From positions 22,853,965 to 22,917,964 of the forward strand of contig SSBO01000012.1 in NCBI GenBank assembly GCA_005281725.1: DNA of 64,000 bases. The letters are read 5' to 3'. Positions 1 to 13,386 of this stretch are shown here, piece by piece. The notes beneath the pieces were generated by a model. That model did not search any database. It was given only the letters and a program-made list of their open reading frames with translations, and was not told where the DNA came from. The DNA is from Wuchereria bancrofti. Its lineage: Eukaryota; Nematoda; Chromadorea; Rhabditida; Onchocercidae. The position numbers and the translations under genes are program-made. The stretch's first letter is position 1. Each line of letters starts with the position of its first letter.

Positions 1-980
1 TACCATATTAACACAGATAATTACTACAGGTTGCATTTTTATACAGGTAATTACTAAATGCTATATGCCTACATTTTTTTTTTTTAATTGATTTAAAGCA
101 TAATTTAAATTTTATATCATATTATCACAGATTTTTATACAGGTAATCACTAAATTCTATATGCCCACATTAATAATTATTACACACTACGTACCTGTAC
201 AGGTAACTAATAAATATTACGCACCGATATAGGTATTACGCTACTACATATTTACTTCAATTCAATTACTTCCATAGAATTAAAAACTTTTTTTTTAAAA
301 AAAAAATATCATATATCATTTTTAATTATTATTAAATTAATGATGAAAAGGAAAAGTTATTAATATTTAAATAAATATTTAAGCATCGTTTCATTTCATA
401 TTATATACTTATCTTAGTGAATGAATTTGTAATCCTTTTTCAATTTATAATTCTACAAAAAATAAGGAAAAAAAAAAGGTTATAAGAAATTCATATAAAT
501 CTTTGAATAAATAAACAATTTATTTTTGGTGAATATTTATTCATAAGAGAGAGAGAGAGAGAGAGAAAGAAAGAAAGAAAAAAGATATAAATGAAACATG
601 TATATTATTGCTATTTGTTAAAATATTATTTTGAAATTGAGAAAGTTGAAGGTATATTTTACTGATTAATGAACTTCTTTTTTTTTTTTTTTGCTTTTTA
701 TTATTTTGGTTTTATTTGAAGAGATAATTTTGAAGAATGGGAAAGAGGTAAATTGTAATAATATGTCAACTGTGTTCATTGATCTTATCAAGCAGAAGGA
801 AAAAAAAAAGTGAAATAAATAAATAGCATGAAAGAAAATGTTGTGGAAAGGTGGAGTTTAGATTTTATTTCAAAAAAAAAAAAAGAAAAATAAATTTCAC
901 TTTCTTATTTCTGTTAATATTATATGAATAAACATTAGTATTACTAGCTTCATTTATCAATTCTTCTTGGTTTATCAAAT
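1..980. other. AT-rich stretch, no gene seen
   Basis: Very AT-rich, with homopolymer A and T runs and a short GA-dinucleotide tract near 547-565. I see no spliced coding exon on either strand. It is upstream of the peptide-precursor gene and may hold its promoter, but no element can be assigned. Confidence 0.5.
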
Positions 981-3325
981 ATGAAGCAAATATTTTCGTT
1001 AGGTATGCTATAGATATTATCATTATTTTTATTATTATTTTAATTAATAATAATTTCTCAATTTCTATTTCATTTTTAAATTATTAATAAATTTAACAAA
1101 AAAAAAAAGGAAAAAAAGCAATTTCTGTTTTACTAGCATTTGTTGCTACATTCATTCACTTTTTAATGCAATTCAAATAGTTTAACAAACATTGCACATA
1201 TATTTAATCTGTTTTGTGTATTTTTAATTTCAATGAGTTTTTGTTTATTTTTAATTTTAATAAGTTTTTGTGTATTTTTAATTATTTTTAATTTCAATGA
1301 GTCTTTCGCATATTTTTGATTTCAATGAGTTTCAATAATGTATTTTTTGATTTCACCAAGTTTTTGCTCATTTTTAATTAATTTCAATAAGCTTTTTCTT
1401 ATTTTTCACTTTCATAAGTTTTTGTGTATTTTTAATTTCAATGAGTTTTTGCTCATTTTTAATTTTAATAAATTTTTGATTTCATTGACTTTCAATGAAA
1501 TATTTTTAATTTCACTGAGTTTTGAGCTTCTTTCATAATATTAATTTTCAAAAATGAAAAAAAAAAATACTACAGTCATATTTTGCTAGAAAAATCATAC
1601 TTTAATTGCAAAAAAATTTTTAATTCAAAATAGCTTAGTTTCTAAAATGACTTTGATTCGATGCTTTTAGAGCATAATTGAGATTTGATGTGATATTGCT
1701 ATAAATAATTTAGGAATTTTACTTGTATTAAGTAAAATTAAACTTGTATTTACCCACTTACTTTTGTATACTACTTAGATAATTAATAATTAGTTAAAAT
1801 TAGTATTACAAATTATAGGTTTTTATAGCTGATAACACATAGGTATGAGATATGATCTTATTAAAATTAATTCATTTTATTTTAAGTTCTTTCTTTTGGC
1901 TTTTATCTATCAGTTAAAAGGTACTCCTAACTGTTTAAGTAAAAATATGAAATTTAAATAACTTTAGTTTAGTTTTAAATTCAACATTTATTCTACAAAT
2001 ATTATTATCGTCCACTTATTCTACTAATTATTATCTAAAAAAAAAAAAAAAGCTTAACAAATGAAAAAATGAATAAACTATTGGTTAATCGTATCATTTA
2101 ACTATTTTTAATTAGTTAACTAATCCAATCGATTAACTATTTCCATAAAAGGAAATGATTTAAAATAAAATAAAATGAAGCATTTAAAAATTTGTTAATT
2201 ATTACAGGATTAATTTCACTTTTGTTTAATTTACTACGTGCTTCACCGATTTCATCAATATGGAGAAATTTACCGCATAGCGCAGCACAATCGGTATAAC
2301 ATTTTTAATTTGCTTAAACGAATCACTGATAAAATCATTCATACAATGTTTAATTTCAATATTCGAGCAATTTTTTTTTTTTTTTAATATTGAACTGTAT
2401 TTCATAGTGGAAATATTTTAGAGAAATTATTCGAATACTATCTGAAACTTTTTCAAATACTATTAATAGATGTTATACAAACTAAATTCGTTTAATACAA
2501 GAATTAAAAGATAATTTAGGAATTTTAAAGAATTTACAAAAAGAAAAAAAAAAAGAAAACGAGAATATCATAAGATTAAATATTTAATATCAGTAAAGAT
2601 CATAAACATAATGACAGAGTTGAAATTAGACCTTTCATTCAGTTCTAATAGTTTCTTTCATTTATTATTGTATTACTAAATGTTAGTATTTTCGTTTCTT
2701 CCTATTATCATCTGTTATTATCATTTAAGGATCTATTACTATCATTTGATTACATTTCACACTGTTTCATTTTATTCAGATCTAATTATCGACCTTAACA
2801 AATTTCTTGACACAAAAAAAAAAAATATGTGTACTGAATGTTATCATCAAGTTCCTTTATTCTTTATTTGTAATAAATGTAGCACAGTTACTAAAAAAAA
2901 AAAAGAAAATTCAATAAATCTAAAATTCATTTCATTGAAAATTAGTAGCGACAATTAAATTCTACCATCTTTCATATGTTTAATTTTAAAATATTAAATG
3001 AAATTCCTGAGGATGAATTTAATTGGAATAGTAGGCTTGTCGAATTAAGACAAAAACAATGTTTCTTTTTTTTCTTACATTCTATATGTCTACTTATGGT
3101 TACAACAAATTTTATCGAAATATTAAATTGTGTATAAATCTTACATTTCTATTATATTTAAATTATGTTACCTTATTTTTTACAATTAATTTGATTGATA
3201 TTATATTACAGATGAAAAGATCGATTTATGGACTGTATCATCGTTTACCTGGTTATGCCTATAATGAACAGCCTGAATCGAGAATTTATCTATTACCGCC
3301 AGCCTATCGTTCCTGGATGAACTAA
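981..3325 (+). CDS. Predicted secreted peptide precursor (neuropeptide-like), three exons
   Basis: Model: exons 981-1002, 2208-2293 and 3212-3325, giving 73 residues. Splice phases agree (exon 1 ends one base into a codon, exon 2 supplies two). Residues 1-19 read as a classic signal peptide: MKQIF, then a Leu/Ile/Phe-rich core ending LLRA|SP. After a short linker, a Lys-Arg pair at residues 38-39 precedes a 34-residue C-terminal peptide rich in Tyr, Pro and Arg (SIYGLYHRLPGY...YLLPPAYRSWMN). A signal peptide, a dibasic site and a short aromatic peptide are the usual plan of a neuropeptide or peptide-hormone precursor, so secretion after convertase cleavage is inferred. There is no Cys, so no disulphide hormone fold, and no Gly before a cleavage site for amidation. 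AATAAA signals follow at 3383 and 3425. I do not recognise the family. Exon 1 is tiny and is the weakest part of the model. Confidence 0.6.
1205..1525. repeat. Degenerate tandem repeat in intron 1 of the peptide gene
   Basis: Repeated blocks of the type TTTTTAATTTCAATGAGTTTTTG, 20-35 bases long and about ten in number, with variable linkers. It lies in intron 1 of the peptide-precursor gene. The open frame through it is low-complexity Phe/Leu/Ile/Asn and is not a credible protein. Confidence 0.7.
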
Positions 3326-3908
3326 CATTCATCCTATCCTGTAAACACTATTTTATCTTTGATCTGCATAACAGTTATATTTAATAAATATGTTCTGAAG
3401 ACACCATAATGCCTAAAGATTCTGAATAAAAATCAATAGATTTATTCCTAAGCACCTATAAGTAGGTTAAATAAAATTTTCAAATATTTATCAATTTTCT
3501 TTTCATTGCATCCTTTGCATAAGAAAATGAAATTAAGAAAGATTTGAAATCTTAGAAAAATCATTACTATAAATTCGGCCAATTTATTAAAACCGCATCG
3601 ATGTGTTACAACCGAGTCAAACTTTTTTATTTGGAAAAAAAGTATAACAAGATGTAGGAAAACTTCAGGTTTTAAACTAAGACTTTTAACTTATCAAAGT
3701 GAAAATTTGACATCACTTCAAGACCTTATAATAATGTAATTGCTCAAAATAAATTTGGAAAAGATTGAAAAACTACTAGCTAGTGATTTTAAAACGATAA
3801 AGAAATATATGAGATCTCGGCAAAATATCTAGAAACTGACAATATTCACATATTGTGACAGAAACAAGACGAATTATTGAAATGAATGACATAAAACAAT
3901 AAAATCAA
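3326..3908. other. Intergenic region between convergent genes
   Basis: The 3' flank shared by the peptide gene (+) and Nup133 (-). It contains poly(A)-signal-like AATAAA at 3383-3388 and 3425-3430 for the plus-strand gene. No other feature is visible. Confidence 0.6.
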
Positions 3909-6900
3909 CTAACTTAACACAGAATATGAAATTGTCTCATTAGATGACCCCCTCATGCCCTCCTTATCTGAGATACTTCTTCGAGCAGCCTCTTCAATGG
4001 TCCGAAGTAAAACACCGAATAATTTGTTATGAGAAAATTCTGTCAAGCATTCAGCCAATTCCTTAGTATCCGGTATTAATTCAAGTTTTCGCTCACTTGA
4101 TAACTCAGCTGAAATTAAAATAAATGTAATTAAGTAGTCTTAAAACAATGGGAAAACTATGAATTAACGAGCTGTTTTATTTTATTTTATTTTTTTTTGC
4201 GACTGGAACAGTCAAAAAGTCAAAAGAGATTTCGAAGATGAGAAATTTTTCCATAAATAATAATCACAATTAGATGAAGATAACATACCACATGCAGCAA
4301 TCCTGTCCAACAATTCACTGTAAACGGTTGGATATTTTGGATCATCATCACGTGTCACTTTTTTCCAGTATTCACTGTTTGCCCTTATAGCTGCTATCCA
4401 TATTTTAGCTTGCAAAGAATGTACTAATTCACCTGCTGTTCTATTTGATGCTTCTTCGTCTATCAGTGTTGATAATGTGAGCAGTGCGCTATATTAAAAT
4501 ATTGCAATTATTTATGTTAAACAAAAACAACAACAAAAAAAAGTAGTAAAGATAAGCATAATACAAGCTCAAGTGATTTGAAGAGATTCTGATAACTTTA
4601 TTTAATGAAACGAGTTCTGCAAAATGTTATATCTAACTTTCAAAAAAAAAAAAAAGGAATCTAGTGACAAACATACTCTCAAAACATGTAGTTAAAGTGC
4701 AACACTTTGTATGCTAGCTCATTAGATAATTATGATTAAAATTGTGCCTTCTGTCTATTATAATCTCAAAGTGAAAAAAAAAATGTAAAGCTTCGTTAAA
4801 TTATGGAAAAAATTTACTCAAAACATCGATCAATATCACATGACGCATCATTCAAATTTGCTTTTATAATCTCTTCTGCAGTACATGACCGTATCTTTGA
4901 AACAGGATCAGACGAATCAAATTTCTGAAGATATTCAATTTTATGAAGTAGCAGTAATTTACTGACTTAAACTTTTTTCAGTGAGAATTTCCAGCTGAAT
5001 TCTTAGTTTCTATTCGTCTAATTATAAGATAATAGGATTTCTCATATTGCTTCATTATTTACCATTTCTAAATTGGGATCAAGTTTTTGTTGAAGCTTGA
5101 TCAAATTGAGGTCACGTTTAATTCCTTCCAAGAAGTTGTTATCCACTTCATCCTCGCAAAGGGCAGAAAGTTTTGCGAAGGAAAGCAAACGCTGAAATAA
5201 AATTATCAGCATTTATTTAAAATTTCCCAAAAGTCTCATCAATTTTGCTTCACTTGCAACAGTTTAATAAGATTTAAACTGGAAGCAAATAAAAAACTAA
5301 GATGGTATCTTATCTTTAATAGCATAGTATCTTTTAGTAATCAAATCATTCATGAACATTATGGATTTTTAAAACCTCAAAACTAACCCTTTTAAGTATA
5401 ACATCGTCGTTTGATTTCCGTGAAAGCGTTTTAAGAGTGTGACATGCCTGAAATCAAAGTTATATAAAAATGACAATTATCATGTACTGTGGATTTAGCT
5501 TACCAGTGTATACGCACCAGATATTAAGGATCAAGCTTACTGCTTGTACTCCTACGAAGTTGCTCTCAATAATTTATGAATTTGTAAACTACTAAAAAAG
5601 TGACAAATGTTAATATTTCAAGATAACAAGGTTCTACTTTGTGAAGAAAAATTATCATAACTCATAACAGTAGTCAGATAGTGCTAAATGTTACCCAAGG
5701 TAGTTTCATAAAAAAGGGCATAGAAAATGAAGTTGTCATTTTGGAATTTAAAAGTCGTTGCAAAAACCTTGGCAAAGTCGCCATTTTCAAGATCACGCAT
5801 CCAACCAACATTAGTTTGTGTTGCGAAAAAAAGATTTGCCTCTGGTTCTTTCACTTCCAGAAGATCTCTCATATACCCTTAAAAGGACAAAACTCAAAAT
5901 TTCTTTTATTGGCAATATTGAATCATTTCTCTTGAAGAAGAATAATTACCATTTTCCAAATAATATTCATATAACATGTTGCAAAAGTCGCCAGAACTGA
6001 AGAACTCCTTGTATTCTTCAATTTTAGCTTTCCTTTCAAAATCTGGTAAAGCACATGCCAATCGTATCAGAGTTTTGTAATCCTAATGAGAAAAAGTTTA
6101 TAAAAAAATTATGACAAAATGTATAGGTCATACCATAAAATAAATCTTTTTCTTCATTCTTGAAATGGAAGCCTTTAAAAAAAAGAAAAAAAAACTTAAA
6201 TTTAGAAACTATTTTAAAAAAATGATTGCAGTACTATTTATTTACTTTATTCATTCTTGCTCATTTATCCTGTTAAGCTATTTATCCTTTTTTTTCGATT
6301 TCTTTCTCCTGCTATATAAATAATTCATATAATTTTTTCTACTATATGAAATTTAAAAAATGTTTAAAAAGCAACAAACCTGAAAACGCTTAGCTAATTT
6401 TATAGCAATTGTATGTTCAGAAATTTCCAAAAATTTAGCAACAATTGGTGAATTTTGTCGATCATCAAATGCTTGCTCATTCATTATGAAGGCAGCAATA
6501 AGTACACCTTGTTTCAACAATGCTACATATTTCGGACATTCATGACCAGCTTGATTGATACAATTGAATAACATATTCAACTGAAAACGAATAGTTGACT
6601 AATTTGTTAACAAATTTATAGTACATAAATTCAATTAGCTAAAGTACGAACATGTTTTATGAACGGCTTCAATATATGTTTTTCTTGCGTCCATCGTAAA
6701 TCATTTCCTATATCGAGAACGGCATCATCGCGACGTTCATCAATCGTTTCCTTCCCAATAATTAAAGCAGTACCAACATATTCAACACATTCCAGCTTAT
6801 AATCAAGCAATTCATCATCATTCCCTATAATATCTTCTTCTTCTTCCAAAAGTCCATTGAACAGCTCTTCAATTCGAGAAATCTGAAATGAAACAAACAT

Positions 6901-9900
6901 TAACTGCTAAATAAGTTTAGTATTATTAACAGCTTCAGCACTTTATGTACAAAAATTTTATTCTGAAGGAATTCACTCTATTTCTTTTAATAAAAACAGC
7001 TCAGAAGTTCTGAATTTTTTTTTTTTGAGAAAAATTCTAAAAGTTTTTCTTTAAAGTTTTGAAAATTAAGAAAAAATTCGTGAAAAAAATTCTGAAAATT
7101 TTCAAAAGATCTAGCTTTATAAACGGAACTTTTCAAAGCTTAAAATGAAAAAACTTTACTTCTCGGAAGAAGTAATCATATCGAGTGAGCAGATCTTGTT
7201 CTCCATCAATGCTTTCTTTCCGCTTCGATAATATTCTTTTCACGGCTGCGTCAAAAATTGATGACGGTTTTTTCTATAAAAAAAATTTATCATTTCAAAT
7301 AAAATTTATGACTGCTTTTCAGATATCATAAATTTGCTGCATTTTTCTTTCTAAACTGAAATTTCCAGAAAGTATTACATATAGTACCTTATTCCATCTA
7401 TATAATTCAATCGCAATATCAATCTTCTCGATTAATTCAACAATTTGAGAACGTGCGCTACGTGACTGAGAAAGATGTGTTTTAATAGTTCGATTCAGCT
7501 AAAACAATATATAATATCATAGAGATGGCGAAACACTGTATTTTGAAATAAGGAATGAGCAAAAAACAGTGATTAAAATACAAATTCTTTAATTTATTAT
7601 AATGCATAAAAAAAAAAAAAAACTGCAGAAAAGAAGTTACTTTATCATCGAGTCCAACATTTTTAATAAAAAGAATAAACATTGCCAACACTCTCTTCTT
7701 CTGCTCTTCCAAGTGTACCTCTAATAAAAATGAACTTTTAGAGGATAACTGGTCCGCTGTTGCTCCTGCTGAAAAATAAACTTAGTTACACTTAATTCCC
7801 ATTTTAAAACTATGACATAAAGCAATTTATCGAAATTGAACTTGCAATGGGATGGATGGTTAACAGCATTCCAACGTTCATCATTTGGAATATCATCAGC
7901 TAAATCAATTGCATAATCAACACATATCTGAGCTATTCCAGCATGTCGATTTTCCAAAAATTCTTGCATCATGTTATTAGCTTCATGCTATAAAAATTTT
8001 TCAAAGTATGAAACCAATGTAGCGGCGGTTCCATTAATATTACTTAGATGTCATGGAAAGGATCTCCCAGTCATCTTGCTTTCAGTTTTCACATACCGGT
8101 CAAAAATTAAGAAAAGGTGCCGTTTTGTCAAGCGTTTGCCAAGCGAGTGAATAAAGTGATAGAAATAATTTCTGTTAATTGATTTTGAAACTAAATGAAA
8201 CAGAAAAATCACTGTAACCCATTTAAGTCAGCTAACGTACTAAGTCAGCTTTCGAAAAGAGGTAGAATGCCATTGCGAGTGCACGACGATCAGTTGTGGC
8301 ACTTGACAAATTTATCGGATGAACTTCCATTTTACTCATTTGTGCTATAGTTTGTGCCAAATTTGCATCAAATCCTCTGTAATTTATCACTTTTAATAAT
8401 AAATATCCATATAACATTATAATTAGGCAATTCCTTTCAGAAGGCAAACTTACCTAGGAAGTAATCGTACTCGTTGCAAACCAGTTTCTTCCAAAAAAAT
8501 ATAGCAATATCGTGTATCACGACCTGTAATATTTCATTAGAAATTATCAGAAGTTTCATATGTGTTACGTTGAATCACTGAACAAACTGTATGATATATC
8601 AATCGATTGTGATGCAAAATACTCTGTTACTGGAATCAGAAATATTTTAAGAAGCAATAAGAAAAGCTATTATACAAAAAAAAGCGCTTTAGTAATAAAA
8701 ACATTTAAAAAATAAACAGAAGATAAAGTAAAGGATATAATTTACCGGAACTAATAAACGTAGCATTGTACTTAGCACATAATACCAATTTGAATGGAGT
8801 TTTTTTGAGCAATCGATCCGGCAGAGAGAAAGAATAAATAGCTTTTTGGGTAACCACAAGAACACCTTCCATTTTGTCGTGCAGAACTTGCTCTGAGCCG
8901 GTTGGTAATCTCAGTGCAATATTTGCCAAAGCACTTTTTTCGCTTGCCTGCAATTATTTAATACGATTGCTAATGTTAAAATAGAAACAGACCTTCTCAA
9001 AACAAAAAATATGAACTTGTTTGAAACAATCTATTAACAGAACCGAATGGACTACCAAAATTTTGCAACGTTAATGAGAAATTGGAGAGGCAACTAATTT
9101 GGATGTCTCAAAACATATTTCAGTTTAAATTTTTTATCTACAATTAGTAACTACGGTTTCGACCAATTCCGTACTCAAATTACACTTTTGGAATAGAAAT
9201 TAGAAAATTTGTGGTTTATGTATGTATAAATTAAAAATGAAAATATGTGTATCCAAATGCTGCATTGAAGCATGTTATATCATATATAAAGCATGCTAAG
9301 TCAAATTGCTAAAAATTTGTTAATGTACCTCGTACTTGTCTGAAAGAGCCTTCAAAATACAAAACCATTCTATAGCTACAGGAGGATGTGCACCATCATA
9401 TTCCGATATATAACCTGAAAGTTTTATTGAAATTTTTGTGAGTAAAGCGCTTTTGCTAGGAGATTTCTTGCGGAAAGATAGAAAACATTCTGCTGAAAAT
9501 ATTAGAAAGGACGATTTAAACCTGCCACTCAGGAATCATGATTCATCTTTGTGCTTGAACTTAATTCCTATCCATTAACACTAACCAAAAGCAAAATGTA
9601 TCTGCTTAGAAACAGCTTTATTGCTACATGCGAATAAGACCAATGCACCATTCCTGATGTTAACTGCATCCAGTATCCAAGTTTTGATTTCTTCATGCCA
9701 TTGGCTATACTCCTCAACGTCATATGAATTCTAAAAACGATATGTAAACAACTCTTCATAAGTAATAAAAACATAAGCAATTTTAAATGACACATACCCA
9801 TAGATTCGATGCAAAATGCTCGCTGGCTATATTTGTCAATTCACAGCTCCAAATCTTCGCAGAATCTTTTATCGAATACGAGTGAAGATGATGTTCGGTT

Positions 9901-11508
9901 GCAGCAAGTATATGCATATTTTTGGCAACAATAGAATTTGAACTACCTGACGCGTTGGAACGTGAATTCACCAAATCACCGTTTGACTGTTCATATACCA
10001 GAGCTTTAACTAACCTAAACTTTTTCCTACAATGTAAGTCGAAATACATATTCGATAATCAAGAGGCATGCTCAGTTGAAATTTTAGATCCGAAAGTGCT
10101 GTTGAAATTGTACTGCGAAAGATGAAAATATAGAAAAGCATACTTTGCTCCAGATTGTCTTCCTTCACCAAAGATTGCTGAAGCCAATTTACCACTAATA
10201 CCACTTCGTGCATTTGTATGAATTGTTTTTATGGTAATTTCGGAAGATAATCGTTGCCTTTTTCCTGGTGTAGGAGCAATACTCGCATTGACATTCAATA
10301 AGAACAATGAGCATGTCGTTGTTGCCAGAAGAAAACATATTCCTTCTGGAAATTAGACTGTATAAAAAAATTAGAAAATGTTCGGTTGATAATTGATAAT
10401 TAAGTTGGGCCGAATTAATTTACTGGCTTACATTAATTCTACAGAATTAAGCCATCTACCTCGTTTTAAAGGGATAAAAGCAGGATAATTTTAGTAATAA
10501 TCTCAGTACACTGAGTTAAAAAAAAATGAGATGAGATGTTTTTTGACCACAAATGAATGAAAATCATTTTCAGAAGAATGAGAATCAACTTCAAACGTTA
10601 AAAATACAAAAAGGTTAAAAAATAACAGCGAATCAATGCAAAGCTAACATAAATCAGCAATTAATACAAAATTTCGAGGATTTTCAAACAGATGAATGAT
10701 GAAAACCTGATGATTGCAAATTAATCCTTGTTAATGATAGCGCAACCTCTCGATCGAGATCAACTGAACTATCACTAAATTGACGATCTGGCATAGACCA
10801 ATGTCGGACAACACCTTCCGGTGTTACGGCGATTATACCCAATGTTGAAAAACCTTCAAAAAAGAACGGAATAGTCGAGTTTTTTCCAAAACTTGATAAT
10901 AATACAAATATTTCACCCTTTTAATAATAACAATTTTTTTTTTTTGATTGGATGATAGCAAATATAAGAAGAGTTGAAAACAAACCCTGTCTTTTATATA
11001 CGCAAACAGTTTGTGCATTGTATGGAAGCCCAGATGGTGGCAAATTAAGTACTGCCGGTGCACCTATATAGTCATCCTGAAAAAAGTTCTAAGACTTTAA
11101 TTACCAAAGTTTATCTATATACAAATATAATAATTTCACAATACCTCTGCATCATACTTCCACACATACAGACTTTGACCAACTATTAACCAAGCATAAC
11201 CACAACTGGATAGCGAGCCTGAACATAAGGTGTTTGGTTCCTTCCCTAAAATGAAGTGTAATCAGATCAGTACTTATCAATAGATGAATTCTGTATAAAA
11301 TGATAAAAAGTACATGGGAAATTATGCTAAGAAAATTATCACTTCATATAACCATAAAAAAGATATGAGATAAAAGATTATTGTAGAAAATATGAAATAT
11401 GCCAAATTTGAGTATTAATCAGAGAGGAAACAAACCAGCAAGAGCTTCACGTACTAAACCTGGATAATCATTCCCAACTGATTCCAACATAAGCTCTACC
11501 GATTCCAT
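3909..11508 (-). CDS. NUP133: Nucleoporin Nup133 (C. elegans NPP-15 type)
   Basis: Scaffold subunit of the Y-shaped (Nup107-160) nuclear pore complex. I assemble 24 exons and about 1,120 residues; human Nup133 has 1,156. The N-terminal half is the beta-propeller: VREALAG near residue 20, YAWLIVGQSLYVWK, then NLPPSGLPYNAQTV, VTPEGVVRHW and SGISGKLASAIFGEG, all close to vertebrate Nup133 and in the same order. The helical C-terminal half includes CVDYAIDLADDIPNDERW, LDYKLECVEYVGTALIIGKE, and LQAKIWIAAIRANSEYW near the C-terminus; the protein ends SYSVLS. First exons: 11508-11436, 11245-11145, 11076-10986, 10853-10707, 10345-10144, 10026-9798. The start is the first ATG of the first recognisable exon, 11 bases after an acceptor-like TTTTTAG, so trans-splicing there is likely; a further 5' exon for a disordered N-terminus cannot be excluded. 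One intron (7845-7769) keeps frame only as GC-AG. Confidence 0.95.
7769..7845 (-). other. Probable GC-AG intron of NUP133
   Basis: The exon ending ...NHPSH and the exon starting GATADQLSSKSS join in frame only if the donor is GCAAGT (first base 7845) and the acceptor is TTTTTCAG, giving His-Ser-Gly-Ala. The neighbouring GT (phase 2) throws the next exon into stops. GCAAGT is the known strong consensus of GC-AG introns. Confidence 0.65.
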
Positions 11509-11518
11509 TAGTTCACTA

Positions 11519-11530
11519 TCTAAAAATAAT
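11519..11530 (-). promoter_or_regulatory. Possible spliced-leader acceptor of NUP133
   Basis: On the minus strand, ATTATTTTTAG ends at 11520, and the first Nup133 ATG (11508) is 11 bases downstream. This fits a trans-splice acceptor but is equally compatible with an upstream cis-spliced exon. Confidence 0.4.
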
Positions 11531-11935
11531 CCTATCATATTATGTATATGATAATTAGAAATGATAAGATCTTTTCAATTTCTCTTATCAAATTTCATAC
11601 TATAATTTCGATCAAACTTATTGCTTAACTGCGCAACTATCAAGCATAGCATCTGATAACAATATCATCCACTTTTCACCCTTCGCCTCTCTCTCTCTGA
11701 TAATGAATTATCTTTTGTATATCTTATCTCCTGTATACTTTTCATTCATTCTATAAATGAATGGGCGTGTATACCCGGCCTAATTCCCGAATTCCTGGAA
11801 ATTTCAGCCCCGCTACCCTGGTGAAATTCAAATCGAAATTCACGACAGTATAACATGGCCCGCAGCCATATTCGTGACACTGCTTTTGTCCCAAGCAAAT
11901 TTCAAATATTCTTCATCACATATTCTTAAAGCTAA
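11531..11935. other. Upstream of NUP133, with a less AT-rich block
   Basis: Mostly AT-rich, but 11761-11880 is clearly richer in C and G than its surroundings (CCCGGCC, CAGCCCCGCTACCCTGG, GGCCCGCAGCC). A short CT-dinucleotide tract lies just before it, near 11686-11698. No convincing exon was found. It could be the Nup133 promoter/5' region or a fragment of an old insertion. Confidence 0.4.
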
Positions 11936-12055
11936 TTAATTTTTTTAGTATTAATATGCTTAACTTCATCGAATTATCCCTTGATTTAGGTTAATAAAAT
12001 TTGTATTTTATCATTTTTTTTACCATTTCATCACTTCAAATTTAAGCAAAAAACA
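11936..12055 (+). repeat. Dispersed repeat, copy A
   Basis: Carries GAATTATCCCTTGATTTAGG followed by TTAATAAAATTTGTATTTTATC. The same segment recurs at 13387-13500 (copy B) and 15740-15905 (copy C), all in the same orientation. No coding potential. Confidence 0.8.
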
Positions 12056-12242
12056 ACAAAGAATGCAAGATTTAATTTTCAAAAAATATAATTGACAAAA
12101 AAAAAGAGAACGTTACAATGGCTTTCGTAGATACATTCCAACCAGGTAGTTTTTGATAAGGAATTGAATGCAGTAGTAATACTTATTACGAAATATGATA
12201 AGTCTTCTGCAAACTGCTACTAATAACATTGCAATACCAATT

Positions 12243-12325
12243 CCTGAAATGTAAACAGTAGGAAAAATTCCTGAAATGTAAACGGTGGAAGAAATTCCTG
12301 AAATGTAAACGGTGAGAGAAAACGG
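12243..12325. repeat. Three-copy short tandem repeat (~30 bp)
   Basis: AATTCCTGAAATGTAAAC occurs three times in a row with 10-12-base linkers. Confidence 0.85.
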
Positions 12326-12395
12326 ATGCGAACAATTATGGAAACATACTGCTATAGCGTTTGGCTAAAGAAACGGACAGAATATGTCGAATAAT

Positions 12396-12610
12396 AATCT
12401 AATTAATATGATCATATAGATCAGAGCAGATAATGACATTCCAAATTAAATATTCTAATTAACATGATCATATAGATCAGAGCAGATAATGATGACATTC
12501 CAAATTAAATATTCTAATTAATATGATCATATAGATCGGATCAAATAATAACGGCATTTCAAATTAAATAATCAAATTAATAACATCATATAAATCAGAT
12601 CAGGTAATGA
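12396..12610. repeat. Four-copy tandem repeat (55-59 bp)
   Basis: Units begin near 12399, 12454, 12513 and 12572 and share TCTAATTAATATGATCATAT, then ATAGATC and ATTCCAAATTAAAT. The fourth copy is the most diverged. Each unit contains the palindrome ATATGATCATAT. Confidence 0.85.
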
Positions 12611-13386
12611 TGATATTTTAAAATAGGATTATGTATATAGTAGTAGGTAGAATGTCAATTTTGACAAACAGTGATAATAGAACTCTAACTTAATCTGACC
12701 TAAAATTTACATGATTTGAGCTATGACTATCCCAGAGCAATCCTACGTGCAAAATGAAAACTCTTCAATGATGCGGCTTACAGTAAATGTTAAAAAAAGA
12801 ATATGCAAAAATTGCGTCTATCATAGCGAAGAGAATTAAGTAATATTCTATTAAAAGGATGCGTTAAGTAAACGTAAGTAATAACGTGACGTGAATAAAG
12901 TTAAACGCAGTAGTATAAATGATAGATCGAATGTTTTATTTCCAAAATTTTGAAAGGAAAAAAAAGAATGAAAGAATCGAAAAAAATGAAATTTTTTTTC
13001 TTTTTCAGTACGTAATTCAATCATTAATTTCAGTTAGTTTTTAATAAATTATATTCAAACGAGAAAATAAAATTTTCAGCATTTACTCAAAATTAAAATG
13101 AAAAATAAATAACGGTGAGATCAAAAATACATTAGAACTTGTTTAATATTTTTTATGTGATCTAATTTTGAATAATTTTGTTTAAATTTGCTAACATTTG
13201 AAGATATTTTAGCTTTCACTCGCTTCTAAAATCATTTTTAACATAAATTTTTATTAATCATTTTCAATTTTGCAATAATGATGACAAAGTTGCTGTCTCA
13301 TTTAAAATCTGCTCCATATATATATTTATGAAAATCCTACAATTTATAGGGGTTTTGTAAGTTAAACGACGAAATCTCTATCAATA

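Noticed and set aside
9922..10125. 67-residue plus-strand frame starting MATIEFELPD
   Set aside because: It is antisense to conserved Nup133 exon 6 and its flanking intron.
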